Source of the DNA: CAYLNH01 sp964384625
GTDB lineage: Bacteria > Verrucomicrobiota > Lentisphaeria > JABSQK01
Direction of reading: 5' to 3'
Length of the DNA: 6,655 nucleotides
Assembly (NCBI GenBank): GCA_964384625.1
Contig: CAYLNH010000343.1
Location: forward strand, 1-6,655
Shown here: positions 1 through 6,560 of the stretch, one piece after another
How the letters are laid out: each line of letters begins with the position of its first letter
How positions within the stretch are numbered: position 1 is the stretch's first letter
Position numbers and translations under genes: made by a program
The notes under the pieces: model-generated
What the model saw: only the letters and a program-made list of their open reading frames with translations
Database searches by the model: none
Told to the model about the DNA's origin: nothing

Positions 1-163
1 CGACTCTTGAAAGTCTCTCAAAATGTGAAGTTATTTCCGCGCGGACCCTAAGGAGCCATCCAGCAGACAAAAGGTTCGGTGCTTTCTGCACTTTCTCAAG
101 GAATTCCGCCAATCCAAAAGTATGGACATGGAATGAAGGGTTCTCGCAAACCACCGAGACTAT
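1..163. other. Non-coding region downstream of gene D
   Basis: This 163-bp stretch after the last stop is more AT-rich than the genes. I see no tRNA, no convincing ORF and no stem followed by a T-run on the minus strand. The best dyad, GTGC-AGAAA-GCAC near 80-92, has only four pairs and no T-run directly after it. Transcription may end further downstream or by Rho. Confidence 0.5.
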
Positions 164-2539
164 CTATTTGTTGGGCTCCGCCAACAGCCGTTGACTGAAC
201 TCATGGCGTTGCACCTGCCCCCAACGGATCTCAATGCGCGAGTGACTGCGATCATCGAACAACTCGATCTTGATCGGGACTGCTTTTCCCTTCGTCAGGT
301 CAACTGTGCCGGAACGCGTCTGGGAACCGCCGCGCCACGAGTTGATCACGTTCTTGTCGCCGATCCAGACCCGAACGCCGTCGTCGCTGACGGTTTGAAT
401 GTATGTCTTGCCGCTGAACAACGGCGTCAATTCGCCCTCCCAACGGACACTGAATCGATCCGCCGGAATGCCCTTTGCCGGCTCCTTCGACCAGTGGAAT
501 CGCGGCTCTGCATCACGGCGGGAAACGGATTTTCCTTTGAAGTCCTTTTTCTCGAAATACGTCGCCTTCAATCCGGGCTTGCCGCCGGCCGAAAAGCGGC
601 CCGCAGGAATCCGGTCGAGCAGGCCCTGCCGGTAAATTCGAACGCGCTTGAGTCGGTGGTCCCAGTCGCGTTTCACGCGGCCGTACTCGCGCCTGCCGTC
701 TTTGCTGATCTCAATTTCGCCCTTGTTGAGCCGCTCAAAGGCGGCGAAGACGCCGGCCAGATGCAGGTCCCGACCGCGGGACGCCCGCAGATACGTCGAC
801 AGTGCGGCCCAGAAGTCGTGGCGATCCCCTTTCCACAGATAGAGGCCGGCGTGCCAGTCCTGCATGCCGCCCGTGTCCATGAGGGCCTCGTGGATGCGGC
901 CGATGGCGTAGACCGCGGCGCGCCGCAAATGGCGGTCCTCGCGCTTGCCGTCAACAATGCCCTGCAGCAGCTCACGCGTTTGCCGCAGCAGTTTGGCCTC
1001 CGCGGCAGTCATGCCGGCGGGCAGGTCCGAAAGCTTTCCGGCCGGGAGAACGGCGAGAAACGGGTTGCTCAGATCATCGGCAGTTCCGACTTTGCCGTCT
1101 GGCCCGGCCGGCCCCTTCATGACATAGACCAACTCCGCATCAACGCCGGCGAACGTATTCCGCACCGACCGCGTGCCGACAATCACGAGCCGTCTGGCGG
1201 CGTCGAGCATCTCGTTGCGGTCGGCGCGGCGAAAGGCATCCAGGAACTCCGGACAGGCCTGTTTCGGCCGGCCGCTGTAGATATAGGTCCAGGCCCTGTA
1301 GCGCGAGTCCTCCCAGCGATCTCCGCCTTTGTCGCGCGCCGCCGCAAAGGCCCGGCGCCGGGCCGGGTAGTCCGGCCGCGGAAAGTCCTCTGCCAGGATG
1401 TCCCGGACGTCATCGGCGGTCCCCGGTCGGCCATCCGGGCCCGCGGGACCGAAATAGGTGTGGCGGACGAAGGCATTCGCTCGTTCGACCTGCCCCCGGT
1501 CCAGTTCCTTCAGGTTGTTGATGATCAGCCAGCCCGGAGAATTCACATTCCCGTGCTCGGCAGCGTCAAACGCAATCCGGGCCGCCTGAATCGCTTCCTT
1601 GCGGCGGCCGAGGCGCTCCAGGCAACGGGCAATCTCCATTTGCAGATTCCACCAGTCGCTGGTGATCTGCGGATACCCGACAAAGACATCCTCAAACGCC
1701 TGGATTGCGTCCTCGTGCTTTTCCTCATCGCGAAAGCTGTAGGCGATCCGCCGGGCGAAGTCCTGCGCCACATGCCGGTCTTCAACGAGCTTCTGTTGCG
1801 CGCGACAGAATGCCCGCATCTCGGCAAAACGTTTCAACCGGTGCAGCAGCGACGCGACGTGCTGGCGATAGCGGTGTTGATCACGAGTCCGCAGGTACTT
1901 TGAATACCCGGGTTCGAGCAGCCGTCTGGTATAGCCGAGCTGCTCCTCATACAATTTCTTCTTGCCGGCGGCACTGTCCGCCAGCCGTAGAGACTCCGCC
2001 GTCAACTCGTCGTTGCCGCCCGCCAGCGGCAAGGTTTCGCGGACCAGGGCCAACGCGTTGTCGGCGCCCGTCTTGCGTTGCCGCAGGTAGAGGCGAATCA
2101 GGCGGTTGCGATTGCTGATGCGCCTGGACATATCGTCCGGGAACGCCTTCTCGAAGCGGTCAAGGACCTCCTTGAATCTGGCCGGCTGGCGCCTGTTGTA
2201 GTACGCATCGAACAGGTGGGCGTAGGCCTTCTGCATTGCTCCTTTGTTCTCGGGGAACGCCTTGAGCATCTCCTCGGCAAGCACGGCGTATTCTTCGTGC
2301 TTACGGATGCGGCGTTTCACCTGAATGCGGGTTTCGTGGGCTTTGATTTTTGTCGCCGCCGTTTCGTCGGGCGAAGCGATAATCCGTTCGCAGAGGTCCC
2401 AGACCTTCTGACGCACGTTGCCGTCGCGACTGTGAGCCTGGCGGGCGATGCGATCCAGCTCCCTGGCGGCCGCGGTCGGCTTCTTGTCGTCAGCCGTTGC
2501 CGCGCCGAAAAAGAGAATTGCGAGGACAAGATAGCGCAC
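164..2539 (-). CDS. Secreted TPR-like repeat protein with C-terminal PA14 domain (gene D)
   Basis: This 791-residue protein begins with a short Sec signal (MRYLVLAILFFGAATA, cleavage before DDKK). Residues about 25-350 are helix-turn-helix repeats of TPR type, clearest at about 84-136 (EYAVLAEEMLKAFPEN, then FKEVLDRFEKAFPDD) and about 262-327 (EDAIQAFEDVFVGYP, then KEAIQAARIAFDAAEHG). A second helical region spans about 390-640. Two near-identical Gly/Asp motifs, GPAGPDGRPGTADD (364-377) and GPAGPDGKVGTADD (476-489), interrupt the helices. Residues about 654-776 form a PA14 domain: GLKATYFEKKDFKG, FSVRWEGELTPLFSG, and the signature VSDDGVRVWIGDKNVINSW. PA14 domains often bind carbohydrate in surface proteins, so a scaffold that displays or recruits partners at the envelope is plausible, though not shown. 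The start is a GTG at 2539 whose G is the last base of the TAG stop of gene C; GGAG lies eight bases upstream, and the signal peptide starts there. It ends at TAG (164-166), the last gene of the array. The assignment of PA14 is firm; the TPR count is approximate. Confidence 0.9.
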   Translation of the reverse strand: MRYLVLAILFFGAATADDKKPTAAARELDRIARQAHSRDGNVRQKVWDLCERIIASPDETAATKIKAHETRIQVKRRIRKHEEYAVLAEEMLKAFPENKGAMQKAYAHLFDAYYNRRQPARFKEVLDRFEKAFPDDMSRRISNRNRLIRLYLRQRKTGADNALALVRETLPLAGGNDELTAESLRLADSAAGKKKLYEEQLGYTRRLLEPGYSKYLRTRDQHRYRQHVASLLHRLKRFAEMRAFCRAQQKLVEDRHVAQDFARRIAYSFRDEEKHEDAIQAFEDVFVGYPQITSDWWNLQMEIARCLERLGRRKEAIQAARIAFDAAEHGNVNSPGWLIINNLKELDRGQVERANAFVRHTYFGPAGPDGRPGTADDVRDILAEDFPRPDYPARRRAFAAARDKGGDRWEDSRYRAWTYIYSGRPKQACPEFLDAFRRADRNEMLDAARRLVIVGTRSVRNTFAGVDAELVYVMKGPAGPDGKVGTADDLSNPFLAVLPAGKLSDLPAGMTAAEAKLLRQTRELLQGIVDGKREDRHLRRAAVYAIGRIHEALMDTGGMQDWHAGLYLWKGDRHDFWAALSTYLRASRGRDLHLAGVFAAFERLNKGEIEISKDGRREYGRVKRDWDHRLKRVRIYRQGLLDRIPAGRFSAGGKPGLKATYFEKKDFKGKSVSRRDAEPRFHWSKEPAKGIPADRFSVRWEGELTPLFSGKTYIQTVSDDGVRVWIGDKNVINSWRGGSQTRSGTVDLTKGKAVPIKIELFDDRSHSRIEIRWGQVQRHEFSQRLLAEPNK
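1073..1114 (-). repeat. Second copy of the GPAGPDG..GTADD motif in gene D
   Basis: This stretch encodes residues 476-489, GPAGPDGKVGTADD. It lies 112 residues after the first copy, in a matching setting: each copy follows a short aromatic strand (RHTYF before the first, ELVYVMK before the second) and precedes a helix or loop rich in Leu and Pro. This suggests that two larger units of about 110 residues may be duplicated and diverged. Confidence 0.7.
1409..1450 (-). repeat. First copy of the GPAGPDG..GTADD motif in gene D
   Basis: This stretch encodes residues 364-377, GPAGPDGRPGTADD. It shares 12 of 14 residues with a second copy at 1073-1114. The DG..GT.DD pattern resembles short acidic calcium-binding-type loops found in surface proteins of Planctomycetota and other bacteria. 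The codons differ between copies, so the repeat is kept at protein level rather than being a recent DNA duplication. Confidence 0.7.
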
Positions 2540-4596
2540 TACTGCTTCTCCGTTGTCTCGAGTTCCTCCCGCGTCCGATGAAACCGGATGCCGGCGATCT
2601 CGTAGCTCAGCGTTTCCCGACCGTCACCGCTGAGGATGACATAGCCGAAGTTCTTCTGGCGAAACAGCTCAGCTTCATCCGCCATGCCGGCCAGCGGCAC
2701 AACAATCCGCCGCCACTCGGTGGTCAACGGTTTGCCGCCGCCGGCTTCGATGAGGTCGACGGCCCCGGTCGTAACGGCCTCCGCATACAACGGGTTGTCG
2801 CGCAATTGCAGCCGCAGTTCCGCGTTCGTCTCACGGCTGGCGCGGATCAGGATCGATAAGGCGTAGAACCCGGTGATGTCATAGGAGCGCCCGTCGGATC
2901 CGGCCGACCACTCCCATTCGCCTTCGCCCGTCACCGTCACCCTGGTACAGCGTCGTTTGCGGCGATGGCCGGGGAAGCGGATGTCCACATGTTCGCCGGC
3001 GGCGGCGCCCTTCGCCCGTTGCGAACTCCAGCCGTCGTACATCCGGAAACTGTCCAATCGCCGATAGACGCCCAACAGGGCCACGGCGCCGCTCTTCTGT
3101 TGGTCGGCGCCGACCGCGGTAACCGTGAGTCCGAACGGTCCCGAAGATACCACGCGCCAGTCGCGATCGACGCGGCACGGCGAGTCCGGGCGGAGGTGGA
3201 AGACCACGCCATAGACGCGATCGCCGGCGGCGCCGTCGCCGTGCTTGCCGTCATCATACATCGGCGTGGCACTGGAGTGACGCAAACGACTGAGATCAAC
3301 CGTGACCGCTTTCGGCGGCGCCGCGCCCGCAACCTTGGCGGTCAGCGTAAACGTCGACTGACTGACAGCCTCGGTCATGTCGCGGCGCGCCTGCAGAACG
3401 GCAGCGGCATGGTCCGCCGCCCGCTGCGACCGGGACAGGGCCTCAATCGAATCCTGCAGGGCCGAGCGGGCATTGTTGAATTTCGTCAAGTGGTATTTGA
3501 ATACCGGCGGTTTGACCGACAGCCCTGAAATCGGGTGGACCCCGCCGTGGCGTACGCCGCGGTAAAGGACCCGATTGGCAACCGCGAAGAACAGCGAGCC
3601 GTTCGCGTTCGGCCGCAGCTGCGAGCCGTCGCGCGTGAAGGCCTGGACATGCAGGCCGGTATTGTGAGTCTGGTACTCGCGAAACCGGTTACGGGTGGTG
3701 ATCATCCCGAGTTTGGTGGGCTGATAGGCGAACATGATCTGGTGGTCCTCGGTCGGTCCGCGCGTTACGCCGACCGCGGCATAGGGCCCGTCCGCCGTGG
3801 GCCCGAACGTTTCTGTGCGGTTCTTGTAGGCCACGTGCAGTCGCCCCGATTGCGTTGCGAAGAACGCGTGCCGCGAAGCGTGAACCGGGATGCCGTGCCC
3901 CGTCACCTGCACATCACGAATGACTTCGTACCAGTAGTCCGTCAACGCCACGCCGTAGTACACGCCGTGGAGATCCGGCTTCCGGACTGACGCGGCAACG
4001 ACAAACACCTGACTCCGGCCGCGCTGGCCGAACTGGATATCGTGCACGTGATACCGGGTGCCGAAGACCCGCCAGGTCCGACCGCCGTCCCGGCTCTGCG
4101 AGATCCCGGGGGCGGCATCGCCGTGGACGGCGATGATCGTGCGGTACTCCTGGTCGGTGCTGTCGAGGTAGACATGTACGACCTCGTCGGCGGCCATGCC
4201 GTTTGCCTTCGTCCCGACCTGTTTGAAGGTCTTCCCATTGTCCCTGCTCGCCCAGACACCGCTGTCTTCCGTGCTCAGATAGAACGTGTCAACGGCATAT
4301 GGCGAAAAGGCGATATCGGTAATGTCTTCGACCTTGTCGGCGGCCATGGCCTTCCAGGTCCGGCCGCCGTCTTCGCTTTTCTTCAGGCCGCCGGCGGTAT
4401 ACGCCAGAACGCGATCGGGGAAGAGCGGATGTGGATGCACCGAATAGACCCGACCGACCGCCGTCAACCGTTGCCAGCTGAGGCCGAACTTCTGGTAGTC
4501 CCGCGGGTGTTTGAAACCGGCAACCCGTCCCGCGAACAGCATGAACAACACGAGGAGAATCCCGGCGTACCTCTGGAAGCGATGCGACAGGCTCAT
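2539..4596 (-). CDS. Secreted Asp-box (BNR/sortilin-like) beta-propeller protein with C-terminal beta-sandwich modules (gene C)
   Basis: This 685-residue protein probably acts as an extracellular or periplasmic binding protein; no catalytic residues are recognised. A Sec signal or anchor occupies about 10-27 (YAGILLVLFMLFAGRVAG). Three Asp boxes (S-x-D-x-G-x-T-W/F) are visible: SEDGGRTW (74-81), SRDNGKTF (117-124) and SRDGGRTW (168-175), as in BNR, sortilin/VPS10 and Ycf48-like propellers; the propeller probably runs to about 350 without further clear boxes. A helical, possibly coiled segment follows (about 370-411). Residues about 415-470 resemble the Ig-like 'choice-of-anchor X' type, with an acidic loop YDDGKHGDGAAGD (447-459). 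Residues about 505-675 are strand-rich and look like a galactose-binding or carbohydrate-binding sandwich (FRMYDGW, WRRIVVPLAGM, YEIAGIRFHR). The ATG at 4596 overlaps the stop of gene B by four bases (ATGA). The start site AAGG lies ten bases upstream inside a small hairpin. Propeller assignment is good; the C-terminal modules are tentative. Confidence 0.88.
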   Translation of the reverse strand: MSLSHRFQRYAGILLVLFMLFAGRVAGFKHPRDYQKFGLSWQRLTAVGRVYSVHPHPLFPDRVLAYTAGGLKKSEDGGRTWKAMAADKVEDITDIAFSPYAVDTFYLSTEDSGVWASRDNGKTFKQVGTKANGMAADEVVHVYLDSTDQEYRTIIAVHGDAAPGISQSRDGGRTWRVFGTRYHVHDIQFGQRGRSQVFVVAASVRKPDLHGVYYGVALTDYWYEVIRDVQVTGHGIPVHASRHAFFATQSGRLHVAYKNRTETFGPTADGPYAAVGVTRGPTEDHQIMFAYQPTKLGMITTRNRFREYQTHNTGLHVQAFTRDGSQLRPNANGSLFFAVANRVLYRGVRHGGVHPISGLSVKPPVFKYHLTKFNNARSALQDSIEALSRSQRAADHAAAVLQARRDMTEAVSQSTFTLTAKVAGAAPPKAVTVDLSRLRHSSATPMYDDGKHGDGAAGDRVYGVVFHLRPDSPCRVDRDWRVVSSGPFGLTVTAVGADQQKSGAVALLGVYRRLDSFRMYDGWSSQRAKGAAAGEHVDIRFPGHRRKRRCTRVTVTGEGEWEWSAGSDGRSYDITGFYALSILIRASRETNAELRLQLRDNPLYAEAVTTGAVDLIEAGGGKPLTTEWRRIVVPLAGMADEAELFRQKNFGYVILSGDGRETLSYEIAGIRFHRTREELETTEKQ

Positions 4597-5696
4597 TGCT
4601 CAGCCGCCTTCTTTGGCGGCGGCGGCAATACCGCAGCCCGGCCCAAAACCGTGCGGCCGGCCAGGTGTCCGGGGCCATCCGGCACACGCCCGTTCAGCGG
4701 CAGGTAGTTCTTTCGGTCGGTCGCCGGAATCAGACCGTAGACCCCGCCTTCGTCTTCGCCGCAGTCCTCCAGAAGCGCATGCTCGACGACGGTGCGCCGC
4801 CCCGTCCAGTACTCTTTGTTGAAGCCGGGCTCCTTGGTTTCCGGCCCGGTGGGCACCCGGATGATCACCTTTGGATCGGGCGCCTCGGCACGACTCGCGG
4901 CGCTCAGTACGCGGGCGCCGATTTCGTCCTTGCCGCCGCCGTAGAGCTTCTTGAACAGCCGTACACTCTCCTTGCCGCTCACGGCCCAGGACCGGCTGCC
5001 GTCACCGCCGACGACCACCTTCTGGCGACATACCCATTGCGCCAGATTGTAGACCGCATAGTTATAGGCCTCGAGCACCGAGATCCTGCCGTCACGTTTG
5101 CCGCCCTCGCCGTCGGCCTTCTTCGTCTCCAGGCCCTGCAGAAAGAATTCGGCAAACACCGGTTCGCTGTTTTCGCCCTCGGCGTTGGCCGTGATGTTGA
5201 CGCGGCCCGGCGCGATCAGTTCCGCCAGGAACCCGCCGCCGGAACCCGAGAAATTCAGGACCACCTGATTTTTCGCCTTGATCTTCTTCAACGCAGCGGC
5301 GAGTTGCGTCGCCATCAGATCGCGGCCGGGCAACTGCAGGCGATATTCCCCTTCAATATTCGTGCCGTGGCCGACAAGGAACAGGATGAACTGATCGTCG
5401 GCCGTCGTTTTCGCCGCCAGCTTCTCCAGCGCCGCCAGCACACCGGCGGTGGTGGCTTTCCCCTGCAGGAACGAAGCCTTGAAGCTCTTGTCGCCGCTGA
5501 GCACGACCACGTTGGCCGCGGGAACGCCGGCCGCCCCGGTCATGTGCCCATGGAGTCGGGTCAGCCAGTCCCGGTAGCGGCGGGCGAACACCGGCGAACC
5601 GGGCATGCCGCCTACCGCGAGCATGTAACTCTTGCCGGCCGGCAACGCGGGAACGGCCAACGCCAGAAGCACAAGAACCATCAAACGCAGGCGCAT
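4593..5696 (-). CDS. Secreted caspase/C13-like protein, probable pseudoenzyme (gene B)
   Basis: This 367-residue protein has a Sec signal peptide (about 1-20, MRLRLMVLVL then LALAVPALPA, cleavage before GKSY). Residues 22 to about 220 resemble the caspase/C13 (clan CD) peptidase fold: SYMLAVGG as the first core strand, VVVLSGD, then DDQFILFLVGHGT with the expected catalytic His110-Gly111. The next strand, VVLNFSGSGGGF (145-156), aligns with the family's 'vvldaCxSGgf' cysteine motif but has Ser150 in place of cysteine. The only cysteines are 223 and 312, in other contexts, so cysteine protease activity is doubtful. RVNITANAEGENSEPVFAEFF and DGRISVLEAYNYA (202-214) match segments seen in caspase-like proteins beside TPR genes. 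The tail from about 270 is unassigned and ends in PPPPKKAAEQ. The frame is open up to an ATG at 5798, but the ATG at 5696 is chosen because it starts the signal peptide, has an AGGAG site, and avoids a 94-bp overlap with gene A. The fold is fairly sure; the activity and partner are not. Confidence 0.85.
   Translation of the reverse strand: MRLRLMVLVLLALAVPALPAGKSYMLAVGGMPGSPVFARRYRDWLTRLHGHMTGAAGVPAANVVVLSGDKSFKASFLQGKATTAGVLAALEKLAAKTTADDQFILFLVGHGTNIEGEYRLQLPGRDLMATQLAAALKKIKAKNQVVLNFSGSGGGFLAELIAPGRVNITANAEGENSEPVFAEFFLQGLETKKADGEGGKRDGRISVLEAYNYAVYNLAQWVCRQKVVVGGDGSRSWAVSGKESVRLFKKLYGGGKDEIGARVLSAASRAEAPDPKVIIRVPTGPETKEPGFNKEYWTGRRTVVEHALLEDCGEDEGGVYGLIPATDRKNYLPLNGRVPDGPGHLAGRTVLGRAAVLPPPPKKAAEQ
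4603..4620 (-). promoter_or_regulatory. Hairpin enclosing the ribosome binding site of gene C
   Basis: The mRNA strand reads GCCGCC-AAAGAA-GGCGGC, a perfect 6-bp GC-only stem with a 6-base loop, ending six bases before the ATG of gene C. The only Shine-Dalgarno-like bases (AAGG, 4607-4610) sit in the loop and the 3' arm. The hairpin lies inside the last codons of gene B (its Pro-Pro-Lys-Lys-Ala-Ala tail), so ribosomes finishing gene B would melt it. That fits coupled translation through the ATGA overlap. The structure is seen; the regulatory role is inferred. Confidence 0.45.
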
Positions 5697-5701
5697 GGGA
5701 T

Positions 5702-5706
5702 CTCCT
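5702..5706 (-). promoter_or_regulatory. Ribosome binding site of gene B, overlapping the stop codon of gene A
   Basis: On the minus strand the sequence reads TAGGAGATCCCATG. AGGAG shares its A and first G with the TAG stop of gene A (5705-5707) and lies five bases before the ATG at 5696. It decides in favour of the 5696 start over the longer frame beginning at 5798, and implies that ribosomes leaving gene A can re-initiate on gene B. Confidence 0.8.
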
Positions 5707-6526
5707 AATGTGTCAGGAAGTAGATGATGATGTTGATACCCATCTTGACGCCTTCCATGTCCCGCTTCTTGCCGAACCACTTCAGGCACCAGGCGCAATG
5801 GATATCGCCAGGCGTGCAGATTGTCATGATCCGGCCCGTGCCGGGCTCGAACAGGCCGTAGGCGCCGTGCGGCACGCCTTGCAGATGCGGGGCGCCCTGG
5901 TCAAAATCGTAATAGCAATGGAAGATCTCGTTATCGTAGGGAATCTTCCGCATCTTGTTGTCGGGGAAGAGACGGTTGATCAACTTCACGTAGTCGCGAA
6001 AGAAGCGATCCTCCCGGGCGCGGAAGACACAGTCGTCGGCAAGCACGAAGCCGCCGCGTTCCAGGAATTCCCGCATGTTGCGTTCCTCGTTGTCCGGCAG
6101 TTTGAAATAGCCTTCCGACGTCATGAAGACAAAGGGATGCCGAACCATATCGTCGAAGTTGTCGAGGCGGACAACCTTGGGTTCCATGGAAATGTTGATG
6201 TTGGTCAGGTCTCGCAGTTTTTTGCGGAGATTCACGTCGCCGATGGGATGCACGTCCCAGATGTCCGGCGTCTTGTCGCGCACGCTGAACTGCAGTCGCG
6301 GGAAGATGAACTTGCCGGTTTGCACCGCCTTGTCGGCGTAGGCCGCCGGCGTGATAAAACCGCCCAGGCCGCCGAACAGCGAGGCGCCGAGTGCGGCCGC
6401 GCCGCCCTGGAGGAACCGGCGCCGCGAAAGTGTCTGTATCCGCTCCAGACCGCCGGCCAGTTCTTCGCAGGCACGGCCGTCTTCACAGTCGTGATCCCGG
6501 TGGATGATCTCGGGTTTGTTGTTCAT
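5705..6526 (-). CDS. Tat-exported DUF4159 domain protein (gene A)
   Basis: This 273-residue protein is predicted to be exported folded through the twin-arginine pathway. Residues 34-40 read SRRRFLQ, a good Tat motif, followed by a Gly/Ala-rich hydrophobic stretch (about 41-59) and a likely cleavage site near AYA-D (residue 64/65). The mature part, about 71-273, matches DUF4159 as I know it: GKFIFPRLQF at its start, FVFMTSEG, FLERGGFVLADD, EIFHCYYDF, and the ending NIIIYFLTH, which resembles the usual family end. DUF4159 has no firmly assigned reaction; a glutamine-amidotransferase-like fold has been suggested, but I see no proof of catalysis. Five cysteines lie in the mature part (166, 204, 237, 244, 247). 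The 33-residue stretch before the Tat motif is long and holds two more (14, 20). The ATG at 6526 has a GGAGAG site six bases upstream, and no other Met occurs before residue 114, so the start is well supported. It is the first gene of the array, 8 bp before gene B. Family assignment is firm; function is unknown. Confidence 0.92.
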   Translation of the reverse strand: MNNKPEIIHRDHDCEDGRACEELAGGLERIQTLSRRRFLQGGAAALGASLFGGLGGFITPAAYADKAVQTGKFIFPRLQFSVRDKTPDIWDVHPIGDVNLRKKLRDLTNINISMEPKVVRLDNFDDMVRHPFVFMTSEGYFKLPDNEERNMREFLERGGFVLADDCVFRAREDRFFRDYVKLINRLFPDNKMRKIPYDNEIFHCYYDFDQGAPHLQGVPHGAYGLFEPGTGRIMTICTPGDIHCAWCLKWFGKKRDMEGVKMGINIIIYFLTH

Positions 6527-6532
6527 GATCTG

Positions 6533-6538
6533 CTCTCC
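6533..6538 (-). promoter_or_regulatory. Ribosome binding site of gene A
   Basis: GGAGAG lies six bases upstream of the ATG at 6526 on the minus strand, a strong match that supports this start even though it leaves an unusually long 33-residue stretch before the Tat motif. Confidence 0.75.
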
Positions 6539-6545
6539 ATTTGCT

Positions 6546-6560
6546 GCCGACCGGGTCGGC
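6546..6560 (-). promoter_or_regulatory. Small stem-loop in the leader of gene A
   Basis: The minus strand reads GCCGAC-CCG-GTCGGC, a perfect 6-bp stem with a 3-base loop, seven bases upstream of the GGAGAG ribosome binding site of gene A. No T-run follows on either strand, so it is not a typical intrinsic terminator. It may stabilise the leader or be chance in GC-rich DNA. Confidence 0.3.

Noticed and set aside
80..92. Possible terminator stem (GTGC-AGAAA-GCAC on the minus strand) after gene D
   Set aside because: It has only four base pairs, and the short T-run comes several bases later, so it does not meet the pattern of an intrinsic terminator.
191..1903. Open frame of 570 codons on the plus strand opposite gene D
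   Set aside because: It has no recognisable domain or signal and is explained by GC-rich codon bias in the opposite gene, which has a clear signal peptide and PA14 domain.
4596..5708. Open frame of 370 codons on the plus strand opposite gene B
   Set aside because: Its composition is Arg/Gln/His/Val-rich as expected for an antisense shadow, with no family resemblance; gene B is well supported on the other strand.
5697..5798. N-terminal extension of gene B starting at the ATG at 5798
   Set aside because: The extra 34 residues would overlap gene A by 94 bp and bury the signal peptide; the ATG at 5696 has a good ribosome binding site and starts the signal peptide.
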